Positions 8,218 through 16,588 of a DNA stretch of 64,000 nt are shown here, piece after piece. Below the pieces are notes generated by a model that searched no databases, was not told the DNA's origin, and saw nothing but the letters and a program-made list of their open reading frames with translations. The DNA comes from Paracoccaceae bacterium. Its GTDB lineage: Bacteria > Pseudomonadota > Alphaproteobacteria > Rhodobacterales > Rhodobacteraceae. A program made the translations under genes and the position numbers. The first letter of the stretch is position 1; the number at the start of each line of letters is the position of its first letter. The stretch spans positions 496,001 to 560,000 of the forward strand of contig CP075370.1 in NCBI GenBank assembly GCA_019454225.1. Reading direction: 5' to 3'.

Positions 8218-9273
8218 TCAGCCCAGACCCAGCATCCGGCGGTTCGCCGCATCATCCGTCCCGCCGTCGGCAAAGTCGTCAAATGCCTTCTCGGTGACCC
8301 GGATGATGTGGTTCTTCACGAAGGCTGCACCCTCGCGGGCGCCGTCCTCGGGGTGCTTCAGGCAGCATTCCCATTCCACCACCGCCCAGCCGGCGAAATC
8401 ATTCGCGGCCATTTTCGAGAACACGGCGCCAAAGTCCACCTGGCCGTCGCCCAAACTGCGGAACCGGCCGGCGCGGTTCACCCAGGATTGGAAACCGCCG
8501 TACACGCCCTGCCGACCCGTAGGGTTGAACTCGGCATCCTTGACGTGGAACATCCGGATGCGGTCCCGATAGATGTCGATATTGTCCAGGTAATCAAGGC
8601 ATTGCAAGACGTAGTGGCTCGGGTCGTACAGCATGCAGGCACGCGCGTGGTTACCGGTCCGCTCAAGGAACATCTCGTAGGTCACGCCGTCATGCAGGTC
8701 CTCGCCGGGGTGGATCTCGTAGCAGACATCGACGCCCATCTCCTCGGCGTGGTCTAGGATCGGCCGCCAGCGCCGCGCCAGTTCGTCGAACGCCATTTCC
8801 ACCAGTCCGGCAGGCCGCTGTGGCCAGGGGTAGACAAAGGGCCATGCCAGCGCCCCGGAGAACGTCGCATGCGCGCCGATCCCGAGATTGCGGCTGGCTG
8901 TCAGCGCCTTCTTCACCTGATCCACGGCCCATTCCTGCCGCGCCTTCGGATTCCCCCGAACCTGCGGGGCCGCGAATCCGTCGAAGGCAGCGTCATAGGC
9001 AGGGTGAACCGCCACCAGCTGACCCTGCAGGTGGGTCGAAAGCTCGGTCACCGCGATACCGTTCTCGGCCGCCTCGCCCTTGAACGCGTCACAGTAGTCC
9101 TTCGATGCCGCCGCCTTCTCAAGGTCGAACAGTCGCCCGTCCCAGCTTGGAACCTGCACACCCGCATAGCCGCAGTCTGCCGCCCAACGCGTAATGGAGC
9201 GCCAGGAGTTGAAGGGGGCCGCATCACCCGCAAACTGCGCCAAGAACAGCCCCGGACCTTGAATCGTCTTCAT
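8218..9273 (-). CDS. Sugar phosphate isomerase/epimerase family TIM-barrel protein
   Basis: 351 residues of the AP-endonuclease-2/xylose-isomerase-like fold. Metal-site candidates are Glu186 (CYEIHPGE), Asp217 with His220 (LYDPSHY), His243 (FHVKD) and a glutamate near residue 300 (VVEWE). The GGAGTGACG site fixes ATG at 9271-9273, shortening a frame that is open from 9357. It is larger than the other two barrels in this cluster and shares little local sequence with them. Members isomerise or epimerise ketoses or inosose intermediates. Co-transcribed with the Gfo/Idh gene. Confidence 0.83.
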   Translation of the reverse strand: MKTIQGPGLFLAQFAGDAAPFNSWRSITRWAADCGYAGVQVPSWDGRLFDLEKAAASKDYCDAFKGEAAENGIAVTELSTHLQGQLVAVHPAYDAAFDGFAAPQVRGNPKARQEWAVDQVKKALTASRNLGIGAHATFSGALAWPFVYPWPQRPAGLVEMAFDELARRWRPILDHAEEMGVDVCYEIHPGEDLHDGVTYEMFLERTGNHARACMLYDPSHYVLQCLDYLDNIDIYRDRIRMFHVKDAEFNPTGRQGVYGGFQSWVNRAGRFRSLGDGQVDFGAVFSKMAANDFAGWAVVEWECCLKHPEDGAREGAAFVKNHIIRVTEKAFDDFADGGTDDAANRRMLGLG

Positions 9274-9307
9274 CGTCACTCCTTCCGGTTCGGTGTTTCC
9301 GGCCCGC

Positions 9308-10165
9308 TCACCGCAGGCCGAGCTTCTGCAAATGCGAAACGATATGGGCATGGCCATCGCGATAGACGGCCTCGGGGCTCTCCGCGAAATCGCGCCAGAC
9401 CTTTGTCGCCGCGGCCAGATCCGGCAGTCCGCGTCCGAATGACTCGATCGTCAGCCAGTCATCATAGCCGATGTCGCGAACTGCCGCGAAGGTTTCGGCC
9501 CAGGGGATGTTCCCGCGTCCCGGCACGCCCCGGTCGTTCTCGGAAATATGGATATGCACAACCTCGGCGTGGTTCCGGGTCAGGGCCCCGATCGGGTCCG
9601 CTTCTTCGATGTTGGCGTGAAAGGTGTCGTACATCGCGCGGATGTTCGGATGACCGACGCGGCGGACGAAATCGGCAAGATCGTCCATCGTGTTGAGAAG
9701 ATAGCACTCGAAGCGGTTCAGCGCCTCCAGTCCGACCGTCACGCCAACCGATGCGGCGTGTTCGCCCACAAGCTGCTGGCTTTCGACGGCGCGGGCAGTC
9801 TCGTCTGCCGTCGGACCCCTGCCCGAGAACTGGCCGAGTACCGAATGGAGCGGGCCCGACACGCGGTCGGCGCCAAGCGCCGCGCTGCAATCCAGAATCC
9901 AGCGCATCCTGTCCACACCGGCCCGGCGAACTGCGGCGTCCGGCGAGATCAGGTCCATCGCGGGATCGCCGATGGCCGAAACCGCCGTCCGTGCCAGGCC
10001 CAGCCCGTCCAGGACGGCGCCGAGTTTGACATAGTCTGCGGGCGCGCCTTCAAATACCGGTATCTCCACGCCGTCGAATCCGGTGGCCTGGATATCCGCC
10101 AGAAGTGCGCCGTGTTCCGGACCCACGCGGGTTGTCCACAGGAACATGCACATTCCGAGTTTCAT
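9308..10165 (-). CDS. Ketose 3-epimerase-like protein (D-tagatose 3-epimerase family)
   Basis: A 285-residue TIM barrel. Glu147, Asp180, His206 and Glu241 each fall five positions before the Glu152, Asp185, His211 and Glu246 metal ligands of Pseudomonas cichorii D-tagatose 3-epimerase, in the same local contexts (GLEALNRFE, MYDTFH, HIHISEN, TIESF). This supports C3 epimerisation of a free ketose; the exact sugar is unknown. A GAGGTGCG site precedes the ATG. It is first in a minus-strand operon whose promoter region carries a TGGTCTTACCA operator, divergent from another isomerase gene. Confidence 0.87.
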   Translation of the reverse strand: MKLGMCMFLWTTRVGPEHGALLADIQATGFDGVEIPVFEGAPADYVKLGAVLDGLGLARTAVSAIGDPAMDLISPDAAVRRAGVDRMRWILDCSAALGADRVSGPLHSVLGQFSGRGPTADETARAVESQQLVGEHAASVGVTVGLEALNRFECYLLNTMDDLADFVRRVGHPNIRAMYDTFHANIEEADPIGALTRNHAEVVHIHISENDRGVPGRGNIPWAETFAAVRDIGYDDWLTIESFGRGLPDLAAATKVWRDFAESPEAVYRDGHAHIVSHLQKLGLR

Positions 10166-10193
10166 GATCGCACCTCATCGCTGTGCCGCAATC

Positions 10194-10211
10194 TGGTCTT
10201 ACCAAAGTCAA
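10194..10211 (-). promoter_or_regulatory. TGGTNNNACCA operator with adjacent -35 box (minus-strand isomerase operon)
   Basis: TGGTCTTACCA at 10194-10204 is a short GntR/FadR-type palindrome. On the minus strand it begins one base after a TTGACT -35-like box (10206-10211), so a bound repressor would sit within the core promoter of the epimerase operon. A -10 is not clear. Confidence 0.6.
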
Positions 10212-10316
10212 AACCATCGCGCCAGTATCTTGCGGCGCCAACCCGCCGATTCTCCGCGCAACTCTGGAATTGGGCCGGATGCCGCGCTCCTGGTGAGCGC
10301 AACCCCAGCGACACCC

Positions 10317-10355
10317 TTGACCGGATTTGTGTTCCGGCGCAATCTGGTCGAACCA
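10317..10355 (+). promoter_or_regulatory. Promoter with TGGTNNNACCA operator (plus-strand isomerase operon)
   Basis: TTGACC at 10317-10322 and a weak CAATCT at 10340-10345 are separated by 17 bp. The operator TGGTCGAACCA (10345-10355, arms CTGGT/ACCAG) overlaps the -10. It matches the site on the divergent side of the same gap and one upstream of the importer at 19.9 kb. Confidence 0.6.
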
Positions 10356-10412
10356 GAAGGAACGCAGAGGCGGCGCGGTCATACACCCGGCAACGACCTC
10401 AAGGGAGGAGAG

Positions 10413-11300
10413 ATGCATCTTTCGACGCACAACTGGATGCGGGCCGAACCGCTTGAGACGACCGTTCGGCGGATCAAGCAATATGGCTACGAATCCATCG
10501 AGATTTCGGGCGAGCCGACCCAGTACAACACAAGGGACACTCTGAAGCTTCTGAAGGAAAACGGCATGCGCTGCTGGGGTGCGGTGACGCTCACCCTGGG
10601 CGAGCGCAACCTTGCCGCCAGGGACGAAGGCCAGCGCGCCCGATCGGTCGATTATGTCAAGTCGGTGATCACGATGGTCTCCGAGCTGGAAGGCGAGATC
10701 ATCACGCTGGTGCCGGCCACCGTCGGCAAGGTCGTGCCCGATGGCACGCCCGAAGAAGAGTGGAAATGGGTGGTCGACGCGACGCGGGAGTGCTTTGCGC
10801 ATGCGCAGAAGCGTGGTGTGCGGATTGCGGTGGAGCCACTGAACCGGTTCGAGACCTATCTGTTCAACCGCGCCGCGCAGGCATTGGCGCTTGCGGACGC
10901 AGTTAGTCCGGAATGCGGCGTCTGCCTCGATGCGTTCCATCTGAACATCGAGGAAGCCGACATGTACGAGGCGATCCGGCTGACCGGCAAGCGCCTGTTC
11001 GACTTCCACGTCGCCGACAACAATCGCTTCGCCGCGGGTCTTGGCCAGCTTGACTGGGCAAAGATCGTGGGGACGTTGAAGGAGATCGGCTATGACGGCG
11101 CGCTGACGAACGAGTTCGTCGCGCCGGTCGACCGGACCCCCGCTGCAATCTATCCCGACATGGTCGAGACGAATCCCGTCGACATCTCTCCTGAGCAGCT
11201 CAAGTTCATCCAGGATCACGGCTCCAGCCTGCTGACCGAGCAGTTCTATGCCGATCAGATGCGGATCACGGCCGAAACGCTGCTGCCACTGATCAGGTGA
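10413..11300 (+). CDS. Sugar phosphate isomerase/epimerase family TIM-barrel protein
   Basis: A 295-residue xylose-isomerase-like barrel with metal-site residues Glu141 (VEPLNRFE), Asp173 and His176 (CLDAFH), His199 (FHVAD) and Glu234 (TNEF). The VEPLNRFE segment resembles that of the divergent epimerase at 9.3-10.2 kb, indicating the same superfamily branch. AAGGGAGGAG before the ATG at 10413 is an excellent ribosome site. It leads a plus-strand operon with an enolase-superfamily enzyme, a GntR regulator and a 2-hydroxyacid dehydrogenase. Substrate unknown. Confidence 0.84.
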   Translation: MHLSTHNWMRAEPLETTVRRIKQYGYESIEISGEPTQYNTRDTLKLLKENGMRCWGAVTLTLGERNLAARDEGQRARSVDYVKSVITMVSELEGEIITLVPATVGKVVPDGTPEEEWKWVVDATRECFAHAQKRGVRIAVEPLNRFETYLFNRAAQALALADAVSPECGVCLDAFHLNIEEADMYEAIRLTGKRLFDFHVADNNRFAAGLGQLDWAKIVGTLKEIGYDGALTNEFVAPVDRTPAAIYPDMVETNPVDISPEQLKFIQDHGSSLLTEQFYADQMRITAETLLPLIR

Positions 11301-11304
11301 GCGT

Positions 11305-11333
11305 GCGGACGGCCTCTCAGGGGGCCGTCCCGC
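11305..11333 (+). promoter_or_regulatory. Intercistronic stem-loop
   Basis: GGACGGCC and GGCCGTCC form an 8-bp perfect stem in the 52-bp gap between the isomerase and the enolase-superfamily gene. No T-run follows. Partial termination or mRNA processing is possible. Confidence 0.4.
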
Positions 11334-11352
11334 CAACAGGGAGACGCCGTGC

Positions 11353-12519
11353 ATGCGCATCAAATCGGTCCAGGCCTGGTGGGTTCAGATCCCGATCGAG
11401 GAGGCACGGCAGCATGTCAGCGATTTCGGTCGGCTGAGAACATTCGACGCGGCAATCCTGCGGATCGAGACGGAAAGCGGCATCGTTGGCTGGGGCGAGG
11501 GCAAGAACGCCGCAGGCAGCGCGGGCAACTACGCGGCCCTCGTGCATCTCCTGAATCACGAATTCGGACCAAGACTGATCGGGCGGGACGCAAGCCAGAT
11601 CACGCCGATCTGGGAAGACCTCTACAACGGAACACGCGCTGCCGCTGCCGCGACGCGCGGCCATCCGCTGCCTGAACTGGCCCGTCGCGGCCTGACCATC
11701 GCCGCGATCAGCGCCGTGGACATCGCGCTGTGGGACATTCGCGGCAAGGCGCTGAACCAGCCGATCTGGGCGCTTCTGGGCGGGCGGAAGGCCGAACGCC
11801 TGCCTGCCTACGCCTCGGGTGGCTGGGCCGATGCGGCCGGGATCGGGGCGCAACTCCAATCCTATGTCGACACGGGCGGGTTCAGGGCGGTGAAGATGCG
11901 CGTCGGGTCGATGGACGGGCGGCCGCATGTCTCTGCTGACCGGGTCCGGGCAGCCCGCAAGGCGCTTGGCCCCGACATTGATCTGATGGTCGATGCCCAT
12001 GGCACCTATACGGTGGCCGAGGCGCGACGGTTTGCGCACATGGTCGCCGATTGCGATCTGGCCTGGTTCGAGGAACCGGTATCGGCGGATGACCGTGCAG
12101 GGCTGGCCGAGTTCCGTGCGGGAACCTCGATTCCCGTGGCACTCGGCGAGTCGGAATGCACGCGGTTCGACTTTGCCGCCCTGGCAGCCGGTCGGGTCGC
12201 CGATATCCTGCAACCCGATCCTGCCTTCTGCGGCGGCATCACCGAGGCGATGCGCATCGCCACGATTGCCTCGGCCTTCAACCTGCGCCTTTCCCCGCAT
12301 CTCTGGGCGGGCGCCCCCTGCTTCTTTGCCGGTTTGCATGTCTTGGCTGCCGCGCCCGCAGGCTTCATCGTCGAGTTCTCGCTGGGCGCGAACCCGATGA
12401 TCCACGATCTTTCGCGCGCGCCGGTGCGGGTCGAGGACGGCACGATCGCGGTGCCCGAAGCACCCGGACTTGGCCTGGAGATGAATGCCGCTACGATCAC
12501 GCGATACGCCAAAGCATGA
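11353..12519 (+). CDS. Mandelate racemase / muconate-lactonizing enzyme family protein
   Basis: A 388-residue enolase-superfamily enzyme. Expected metal ligands are Asp214, Glu240 and Glu266. The general bases appear to be Lys181 (in KMR, a K-x-R rather than K-x-K pair) and the His316-Asp289 dyad (SPHLWAG, QPDP). Such enzymes abstract a proton alpha to a carboxylate, most often as sugar-acid dehydratases or epimerases. Its place beside sugar isomerases and a hydroxyacid dehydrogenase suggests dehydration of an aldonate. AGGGAG lies upstream of the ATG. The exact acid sugar cannot be read from sequence. Confidence 0.87.
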   Translation: MRIKSVQAWWVQIPIEEARQHVSDFGRLRTFDAAILRIETESGIVGWGEGKNAAGSAGNYAALVHLLNHEFGPRLIGRDASQITPIWEDLYNGTRAAAAATRGHPLPELARRGLTIAAISAVDIALWDIRGKALNQPIWALLGGRKAERLPAYASGGWADAAGIGAQLQSYVDTGGFRAVKMRVGSMDGRPHVSADRVRAARKALGPDIDLMVDAHGTYTVAEARRFAHMVADCDLAWFEEPVSADDRAGLAEFRAGTSIPVALGESECTRFDFAALAAGRVADILQPDPAFCGGITEAMRIATIASAFNLRLSPHLWAGAPCFFAGLHVLAAAPAGFIVEFSLGANPMIHDLSRAPVRVEDGTIAVPEAPGLGLEMNAATITRYAKA

Positions 12520-12536
12520 TGCAGCCGGAGTAAAGC

Positions 12537-13229
12537 ATGCAGCAGGAGGACTTTCTTCCCACGATCGCCGCCTACCTGATCGAGACGGCGCGGAAGAATG
12601 ACGGCAAGGCGGCATCCGAGCGCGACCTGGCCGAGCATTTCTCCGTCAGCCGCGGTCAGGTCCGCGAGGCGCTGGCGATCCTCGAGGCAATGCAGGTGAT
12701 TGATCGGCGGGCCAAATCCGGCATCTACGTCAATGTCGGCATCGGTGGGATTGAAGCGATGGCCTTCTTTGCGCGGGTCGGCCTGCCGCTTGAGAACCGC
12801 CAGATCTATGAAGCGGTGGAAGTCCGCAAGATCCACGAGATCAAGGCTGCCGAACTGGCCGCCTCTCGCGCGACCGATGAAAACTTCGACCGCCTGCGGG
12901 ACATCCTGTCCCGGTCCGAAGAACGGCTGAAGGCAGGCGAGGGGCTGGATCAACTGGACCAGGAGTTCCATCTGGAGATCGTGCGCGCCACGCAGAACAC
13001 GGTGTTCCTGAACATCTGCACGTCCTTCTACGCACTCAGCCACAACCGCCTTCAGGTCTACTTCCGTAGCGCCGAGCGGAATCAGCGATCCCACGAAGAG
13101 CACATGCAGATCTTTGACGCGCTCCGCCGCCGTGATGCGGCGCTGTCCTCAGCCCTGATGGTTTCGCATCTTCGCGGTGCCATGAGCTACTGGTCCGAGA
13201 TCCTGGAACCACCAGTCGCGGACGCCTGA
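12537..13229 (+). CDS. GntR-family regulator, FCD subfamily (candidate regulator of TGGTNNNACCA sites)
   Basis: 230 residues: a winged helix (residues about 20-75, RDLAEHFSVSRGQVREALAIL) and an FCD domain with DQEFHLEIV and C-terminal histidines for the metal/ligand pocket. It is embedded in the sugar catabolic operon, 17 bp after the enolase-superfamily gene and one base before the dehydrogenase. Autoregulation with its targets would follow. FCD regulators recognise short palindromes, and E. coli FadR uses a TGGTNNNACCA core, so this protein is the best candidate for the three matching sites in this window. That assignment is inference. Confidence 0.87.
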   Translation: MQQEDFLPTIAAYLIETARKNDGKAASERDLAEHFSVSRGQVREALAILEAMQVIDRRAKSGIYVNVGIGGIEAMAFFARVGLPLENRQIYEAVEVRKIHEIKAAELAASRATDENFDRLRDILSRSEERLKAGEGLDQLDQEFHLEIVRATQNTVFLNICTSFYALSHNRLQVYFRSAERNQRSHEEHMQIFDALRRRDAALSSALMVSHLRGAMSYWSEILEPPVADA

Positions 13230-13230
13230 C

Positions 13231-14211
13231 ATGGCCTTGCCCGTGATCTTCTCGACGCATCCCCTGCACCCCGAGGTCACGGCGGCACTTCAGACGGTCG
13301 GATCATACCGCGTCGCCACCGCCCCGACACCCGATGCGATCGTCCGCGAATCTTCCGGGGCTGCCATCATCGTTGTCCGCGCGCCGATTCCGGCTGACGC
13401 CGTGGCGCATGCCGCGGGGCTTCGGGCGCTTGTCAGGCATGGCGCGGGGCTCGACATGATCCCGGTTGAGGTGGCGACGGCGGCGGGCGTTCTGGTCGCG
13501 AACGTTCCTGGCGCCAATGCGGTGACGGTGGCCGAGCATGTCATATGGACGGCGCTATCCCTTCAGCGCCGCCATCCACAGGTCAACCGCGATCTGCGGG
13601 AACGTGGCTGGGCCGCAGGTCGTGCCCATTCTGACCATGGGCGCGAGCTTTCGGGCAGGACGCTGGGCGTGCTCGGGATGGGCAACATCGGCCGGGCGCT
13701 GGCGCGCATCGCGGTGGGCGGCTTTGGCATGAAGGTTGTCTGTCACAGCCGCCGTTCTGCGCCGATGCCCGATGGGGTGCGGCATGTGGGATTTTCCGAT
13801 CTTCTCGCGCAGTCGGATGTCCTAGCCCTCTGCGCACCCCTGACCGCAGAGACGCGCGGGATCATCGACGGCGCGGCCCTCGCACAGATGCGGCAGGGCG
13901 CGGTGCTCGTCAACGTCGCGCGCGGGCCCCTGGTGGCCGAGGCGCCGCTGGTCGCGGCGCTCGTCTCGGGCCGTCTGGGCGGGGCGGCACTGGATGTGTT
14001 CGATACCCAGCCGCTGCCGCCGGATCATCCGTTCTTCGATCTGCCAAACGTGATCCTGACCCCGCACATGGCCGGGATCACCGAGGAAAGCATGCTGCGT
14101 ATGGGTCAGGCGGTGGTGGCCGAGGTGCAGCGGGTGGTCACAGGCGGCCTTCCGGAGCAGCTGGTCAACCCCGAGGCGGTCGCGCTCTATCGCCGCCGCT
14201 TTCCGGCGTGA
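13231..14211 (+). CDS. D-2-hydroxyacid dehydrogenase (phosphoglycerate dehydrogenase-like)
   Basis: A 326-residue NAD-dependent D-2-hydroxyacid dehydrogenase reducing a 2-keto acid or oxidising a 2-hydroxy acid. The nucleotide loop is GVLGMGNIGRA (146-156). Catalytic Arg231 (VNVARGP) and His279 (TPHMAG) are present. The usual catalytic Glu is Gln260 (DVFDTQPL), a replacement also known in formate dehydrogenases. It has no C-terminal ACT domain, unlike long SerA proteins, so a catabolic role is likelier than serine synthesis. It starts one base after the GntR stop and ends 12 bp from the convergent ATPase gene. Confidence 0.85.
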   Translation: MALPVIFSTHPLHPEVTAALQTVGSYRVATAPTPDAIVRESSGAAIIVVRAPIPADAVAHAAGLRALVRHGAGLDMIPVEVATAAGVLVANVPGANAVTVAEHVIWTALSLQRRHPQVNRDLRERGWAAGRAHSDHGRELSGRTLGVLGMGNIGRALARIAVGGFGMKVVCHSRRSAPMPDGVRHVGFSDLLAQSDVLALCAPLTAETRGIIDGAALAQMRQGAVLVNVARGPLVAEAPLVAALVSGRLGGAALDVFDTQPLPPDHPFFDLPNVILTPHMAGITEESMLRMGQAVVAEVQRVVTGGLPEQLVNPEAVALYRRRFPA

Positions 14212-14223
14212 CCTCTGCCTGGC

Positions 14224-15285
14224 CTAGGCCAGCGCGAGATTGGCGCCATTCGCCGGATCGAAGGCCAGCACCCGCTCGGGCTTCCAGCCGAAGCGCACGA
14301 TCTCGTCCCGCACCACCCTTGTCCCGGCCGGAACCGTCACATGCAGCCGGGTTTCACCCATGTCCATCGACAGCACCTTCAGGACGCCCTGATCCTCGAT
14401 GTCGAAGATCCGCGCCTCACCGGGGGCTCCTGCGTCAAGAACGACATTCTCGGGCCGAACGCCGAATGTCACCGGCCGATCGCCTCCGGCGGCAGTCCGC
14501 ACTGGCAGACGGAACCCCCCGAGTTCCGCCATGCCACCGGAAAGCCGGCCCTGGATCAGGTTCATCGGCGGCGAACCCACCGAGCGTGCGACGAAGGTGT
14601 TCAACGGGCGTTCGTATATGTCCGAAGGCGTTCCCACCTGCACCAGCCGTCCCTGTTGCAGCACCCCGATCCGGTCGCCCATCGACATCGCCTCGACCTG
14701 GTCATGCGTGACAAACAGGAACGTCGCGCCAAGGTCGCTGTGCAGCTTCTTCAGCTCCACGCGCAGCGATTCCCGCAGCTTCGCGTCCAGTGCAGAAAGC
14801 GGCTCGTCCATCAGGAAGACCGAGGGCTGCCGCACGATCGCGCGCCCGATCGACACGCGCTGCATCTCGCCACCCGAAAGGCGCTCGACCTTCCGGTCCA
14901 GAAGATGCGTGATCTGAAGCGTCTGCGCCGCCTTCTGGACACGGGACGCGATCTCGGGTTCCGAGAGATTGCGCAACCGGGATCTCAGCGGAAACTCAAG
15001 GTTCCCTCGCACCGTCAGCCGTGGATAGAGCGAATACTGCTGCAAGACCAGCGCCACATCCCGCTCGGCGGCTGTCCAGGCGCCCACGTCGTTCGCACCG
15101 ATGACGACTGACCCAGCGTCCGGCTTCTCCAGCCCCGCGATGACCCGCAGGGTGGTTGTCTTGCCTGCGCCGGTGCGGCCGAGAAGCACGAAGAACTCGC
15201 CATCCTCGACCGTCAGATTCAGATCGCGCAAGGCGCGCTGCGCGCCAAAGCTCTTGCTGATCCCGCTCAGTTCGATCCGCGCCAT
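14224..15285 (-). CDS. Carbohydrate ABC importer ATPase, MalK/UgpC type (second of two)
   Basis: A 353-residue ATPase with Walker A GRTGAGKTTT, Q-loop LQQYSLYP, signature LSGGEMQRV, Walker B VFLMDEP and switch VTHD, then a C-terminal TOBE/OB region (about 235-353) as in MalK. It is last in the six-gene importer operon and overlaps the preceding ATPase gene by one base (TGATG). The two ATPases differ at several motifs, which suggests a heterodimer, as in the rhizobial glycerol importer GlpSTPQV. Substrate unknown. Confidence 0.9.
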   Translation of the reverse strand: MARIELSGISKSFGAQRALRDLNLTVEDGEFFVLLGRTGAGKTTTLRVIAGLEKPDAGSVVIGANDVGAWTAAERDVALVLQQYSLYPRLTVRGNLEFPLRSRLRNLSEPEIASRVQKAAQTLQITHLLDRKVERLSGGEMQRVSIGRAIVRQPSVFLMDEPLSALDAKLRESLRVELKKLHSDLGATFLFVTHDQVEAMSMGDRIGVLQQGRLVQVGTPSDIYERPLNTFVARSVGSPPMNLIQGRLSGGMAELGGFRLPVRTAAGGDRPVTFGVRPENVVLDAGAPGEARIFDIEDQGVLKVLSMDMGETRLHVTVPAGTRVVRDEIVRFGWKPERVLAFDPANGANLALA

Positions 15286-16376
15286 CAGGCAGTCCTCCGC
15301 AGCGCCAGTCCCGATTCACCATCGAAGAAATGTGCCCGCTCAGGATCAAGTCCGACCCAGACGCGTTGCCCGTCGCCGACAAAGCCGGGTTCAACCCGCG
15401 CGCGCAGCGTTGTGTTGCCAAGCCGGACATCGACGATCTCATGCGAGCCGAGCGGCTCGATGTTCGTGGTCTCCGTCTCGACAAACCCGACGCCGGGCTC
15501 ATGTCGCAGCAATACCGCTTCGGGCCGGATGCCAAGCTTGACGGCGCGCTGCCCTGGCAGGTGCCCCACATGGCCACCAGCCACCGGGATGCCCGCACCC
15601 CCGCCGAATGACAGCAGCGCCGCGCCGGCGCCGCCTTCGATGGCGACATCCGAAACGTTCATGACCGGCGATCCGACAAACTGTGCCACGAACAGGTTGG
15701 CGGGACGGTTGTATACCTCTTGCGGTGCGCCGACCTGCTGCAACAGGCCTGCATGCATGACGACGATCCGGTCGGCCAGACTCATCGCCTCGATCTGGTC
15801 GTGCGTCACATAGACCGATGTGGAGCTGCGCGCGATATGCAGGCGCTTGATCTCGGCCCGCATCTGCTCGCGCAGCTTCGCATCCAGAGCCCCGATGGGC
15901 TCGTCCATCAATAGCGCCTTCGGCCGTCTCACCAGTGCCCTGCCGATGGCGACGCGCTGCATGTCACCGCCGGACAGCGCCGAAGGCTTGCGGTTCAGCA
16001 GGCGCTCAATTCCCAGAACCTTGGCCACTTCCCGCACCGCGCCGTCACGCTGGTCCTGGCTCATTCCGACGGCCCGCAGCGGAAAGGCGATGTTCTCGTA
16101 GACCGTCATGTGCGGATAGAGCGAGAAGGACTGGAACACGAAGGCGATATCGCGGTCTGCGGCGCGCAGATCCTGCACCTCGCGCCCTTCGATCGAAATC
16201 GTTCCGGCCGACACAGTCTCAAGCCCCGCGATCGCGCGCAGCGTGGTCGTCTTGCCGCAGCCCGACTGGCCCAGCATGACAACGAACTCTCCGTCCTCGA
16301 TGGTCAGGTTCACATCCTTCAGAACCTGAACGGCGCCAAAGAATTTCTGGATGTTCCTCAGTTCGATCCGGGCCAT
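15285..16376 (-). CDS. Carbohydrate ABC importer ATPase, MalK/UgpC type (first of two)
   Basis: A 363-residue ATPase with Walker A GQSGCGKTTT, Q-loop FQSFSLYPH, signature LSGGDMQRV, Walker B LLMDEP, D-loop GALDAKLR and switch VTHD, followed by a TOBE-type regulatory domain. It powers the importer made by the two permease genes upstream. Its start codon overlaps the stop of the small membrane-protein gene by one base and its stop overlaps the next ATPase start, so translation is tightly coupled. Confidence 0.9.
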   Translation of the reverse strand: MARIELRNIQKFFGAVQVLKDVNLTIEDGEFVVMLGQSGCGKTTTLRAIAGLETVSAGTISIEGREVQDLRAADRDIAFVFQSFSLYPHMTVYENIAFPLRAVGMSQDQRDGAVREVAKVLGIERLLNRKPSALSGGDMQRVAIGRALVRRPKALLMDEPIGALDAKLREQMRAEIKRLHIARSSTSVYVTHDQIEAMSLADRIVVMHAGLLQQVGAPQEVYNRPANLFVAQFVGSPVMNVSDVAIEGGAGAALLSFGGGAGIPVAGGHVGHLPGQRAVKLGIRPEAVLLRHEPGVGFVETETTNIEPLGSHEIVDVRLGNTTLRARVEPGFVGDGQRVWVGLDPERAHFFDGESGLALRRTA

Positions 16377-16588
16377 CAGACCAGTTCTTCCTCTTCTTCG
16401 TCTTCGGCTTCAGGCTCCGGCGGGATGTGGGATGTGATCAGGAACCCGACCAGGCCAAGGATGATGATCGTCAGGCCGTATCTGTGCAGCACCTCGACCC
16501 AGGGCTGGCACAGGAAGACCAGCCCGGCGATCATCGTCCATTGCGCTATGGGCTCGAACCACTTGGCGTTCATCTGGCGAAAGGTCAT
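16376..16588 (-). CDS. Small two-helix membrane protein of the ABC importer operon
   Basis: 70 residues with two predicted membrane helices (about 13-33 and 38-53) and a strongly acidic tail (residues 57-69, mostly Glu/Asp). No family can be named with certainty. Its start overlaps the permease stop by four bases (ATGA) and its stop overlaps the ATPase start, so it is a real, coupled gene. Small membrane proteins also occur between permease and ATPase genes of glycerol-type ABC operons (DUF2160), but the sequence here is shorter and different. It may assist assembly or regulate the ATPases; this is inference. Confidence 0.75.
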   Translation of the reverse strand: MTFRQMNAKWFEPIAQWTMIAGLVFLCQPWVEVLHRYGLTIIILGLVGFLITSHIPPEPEAEDEEEEELV

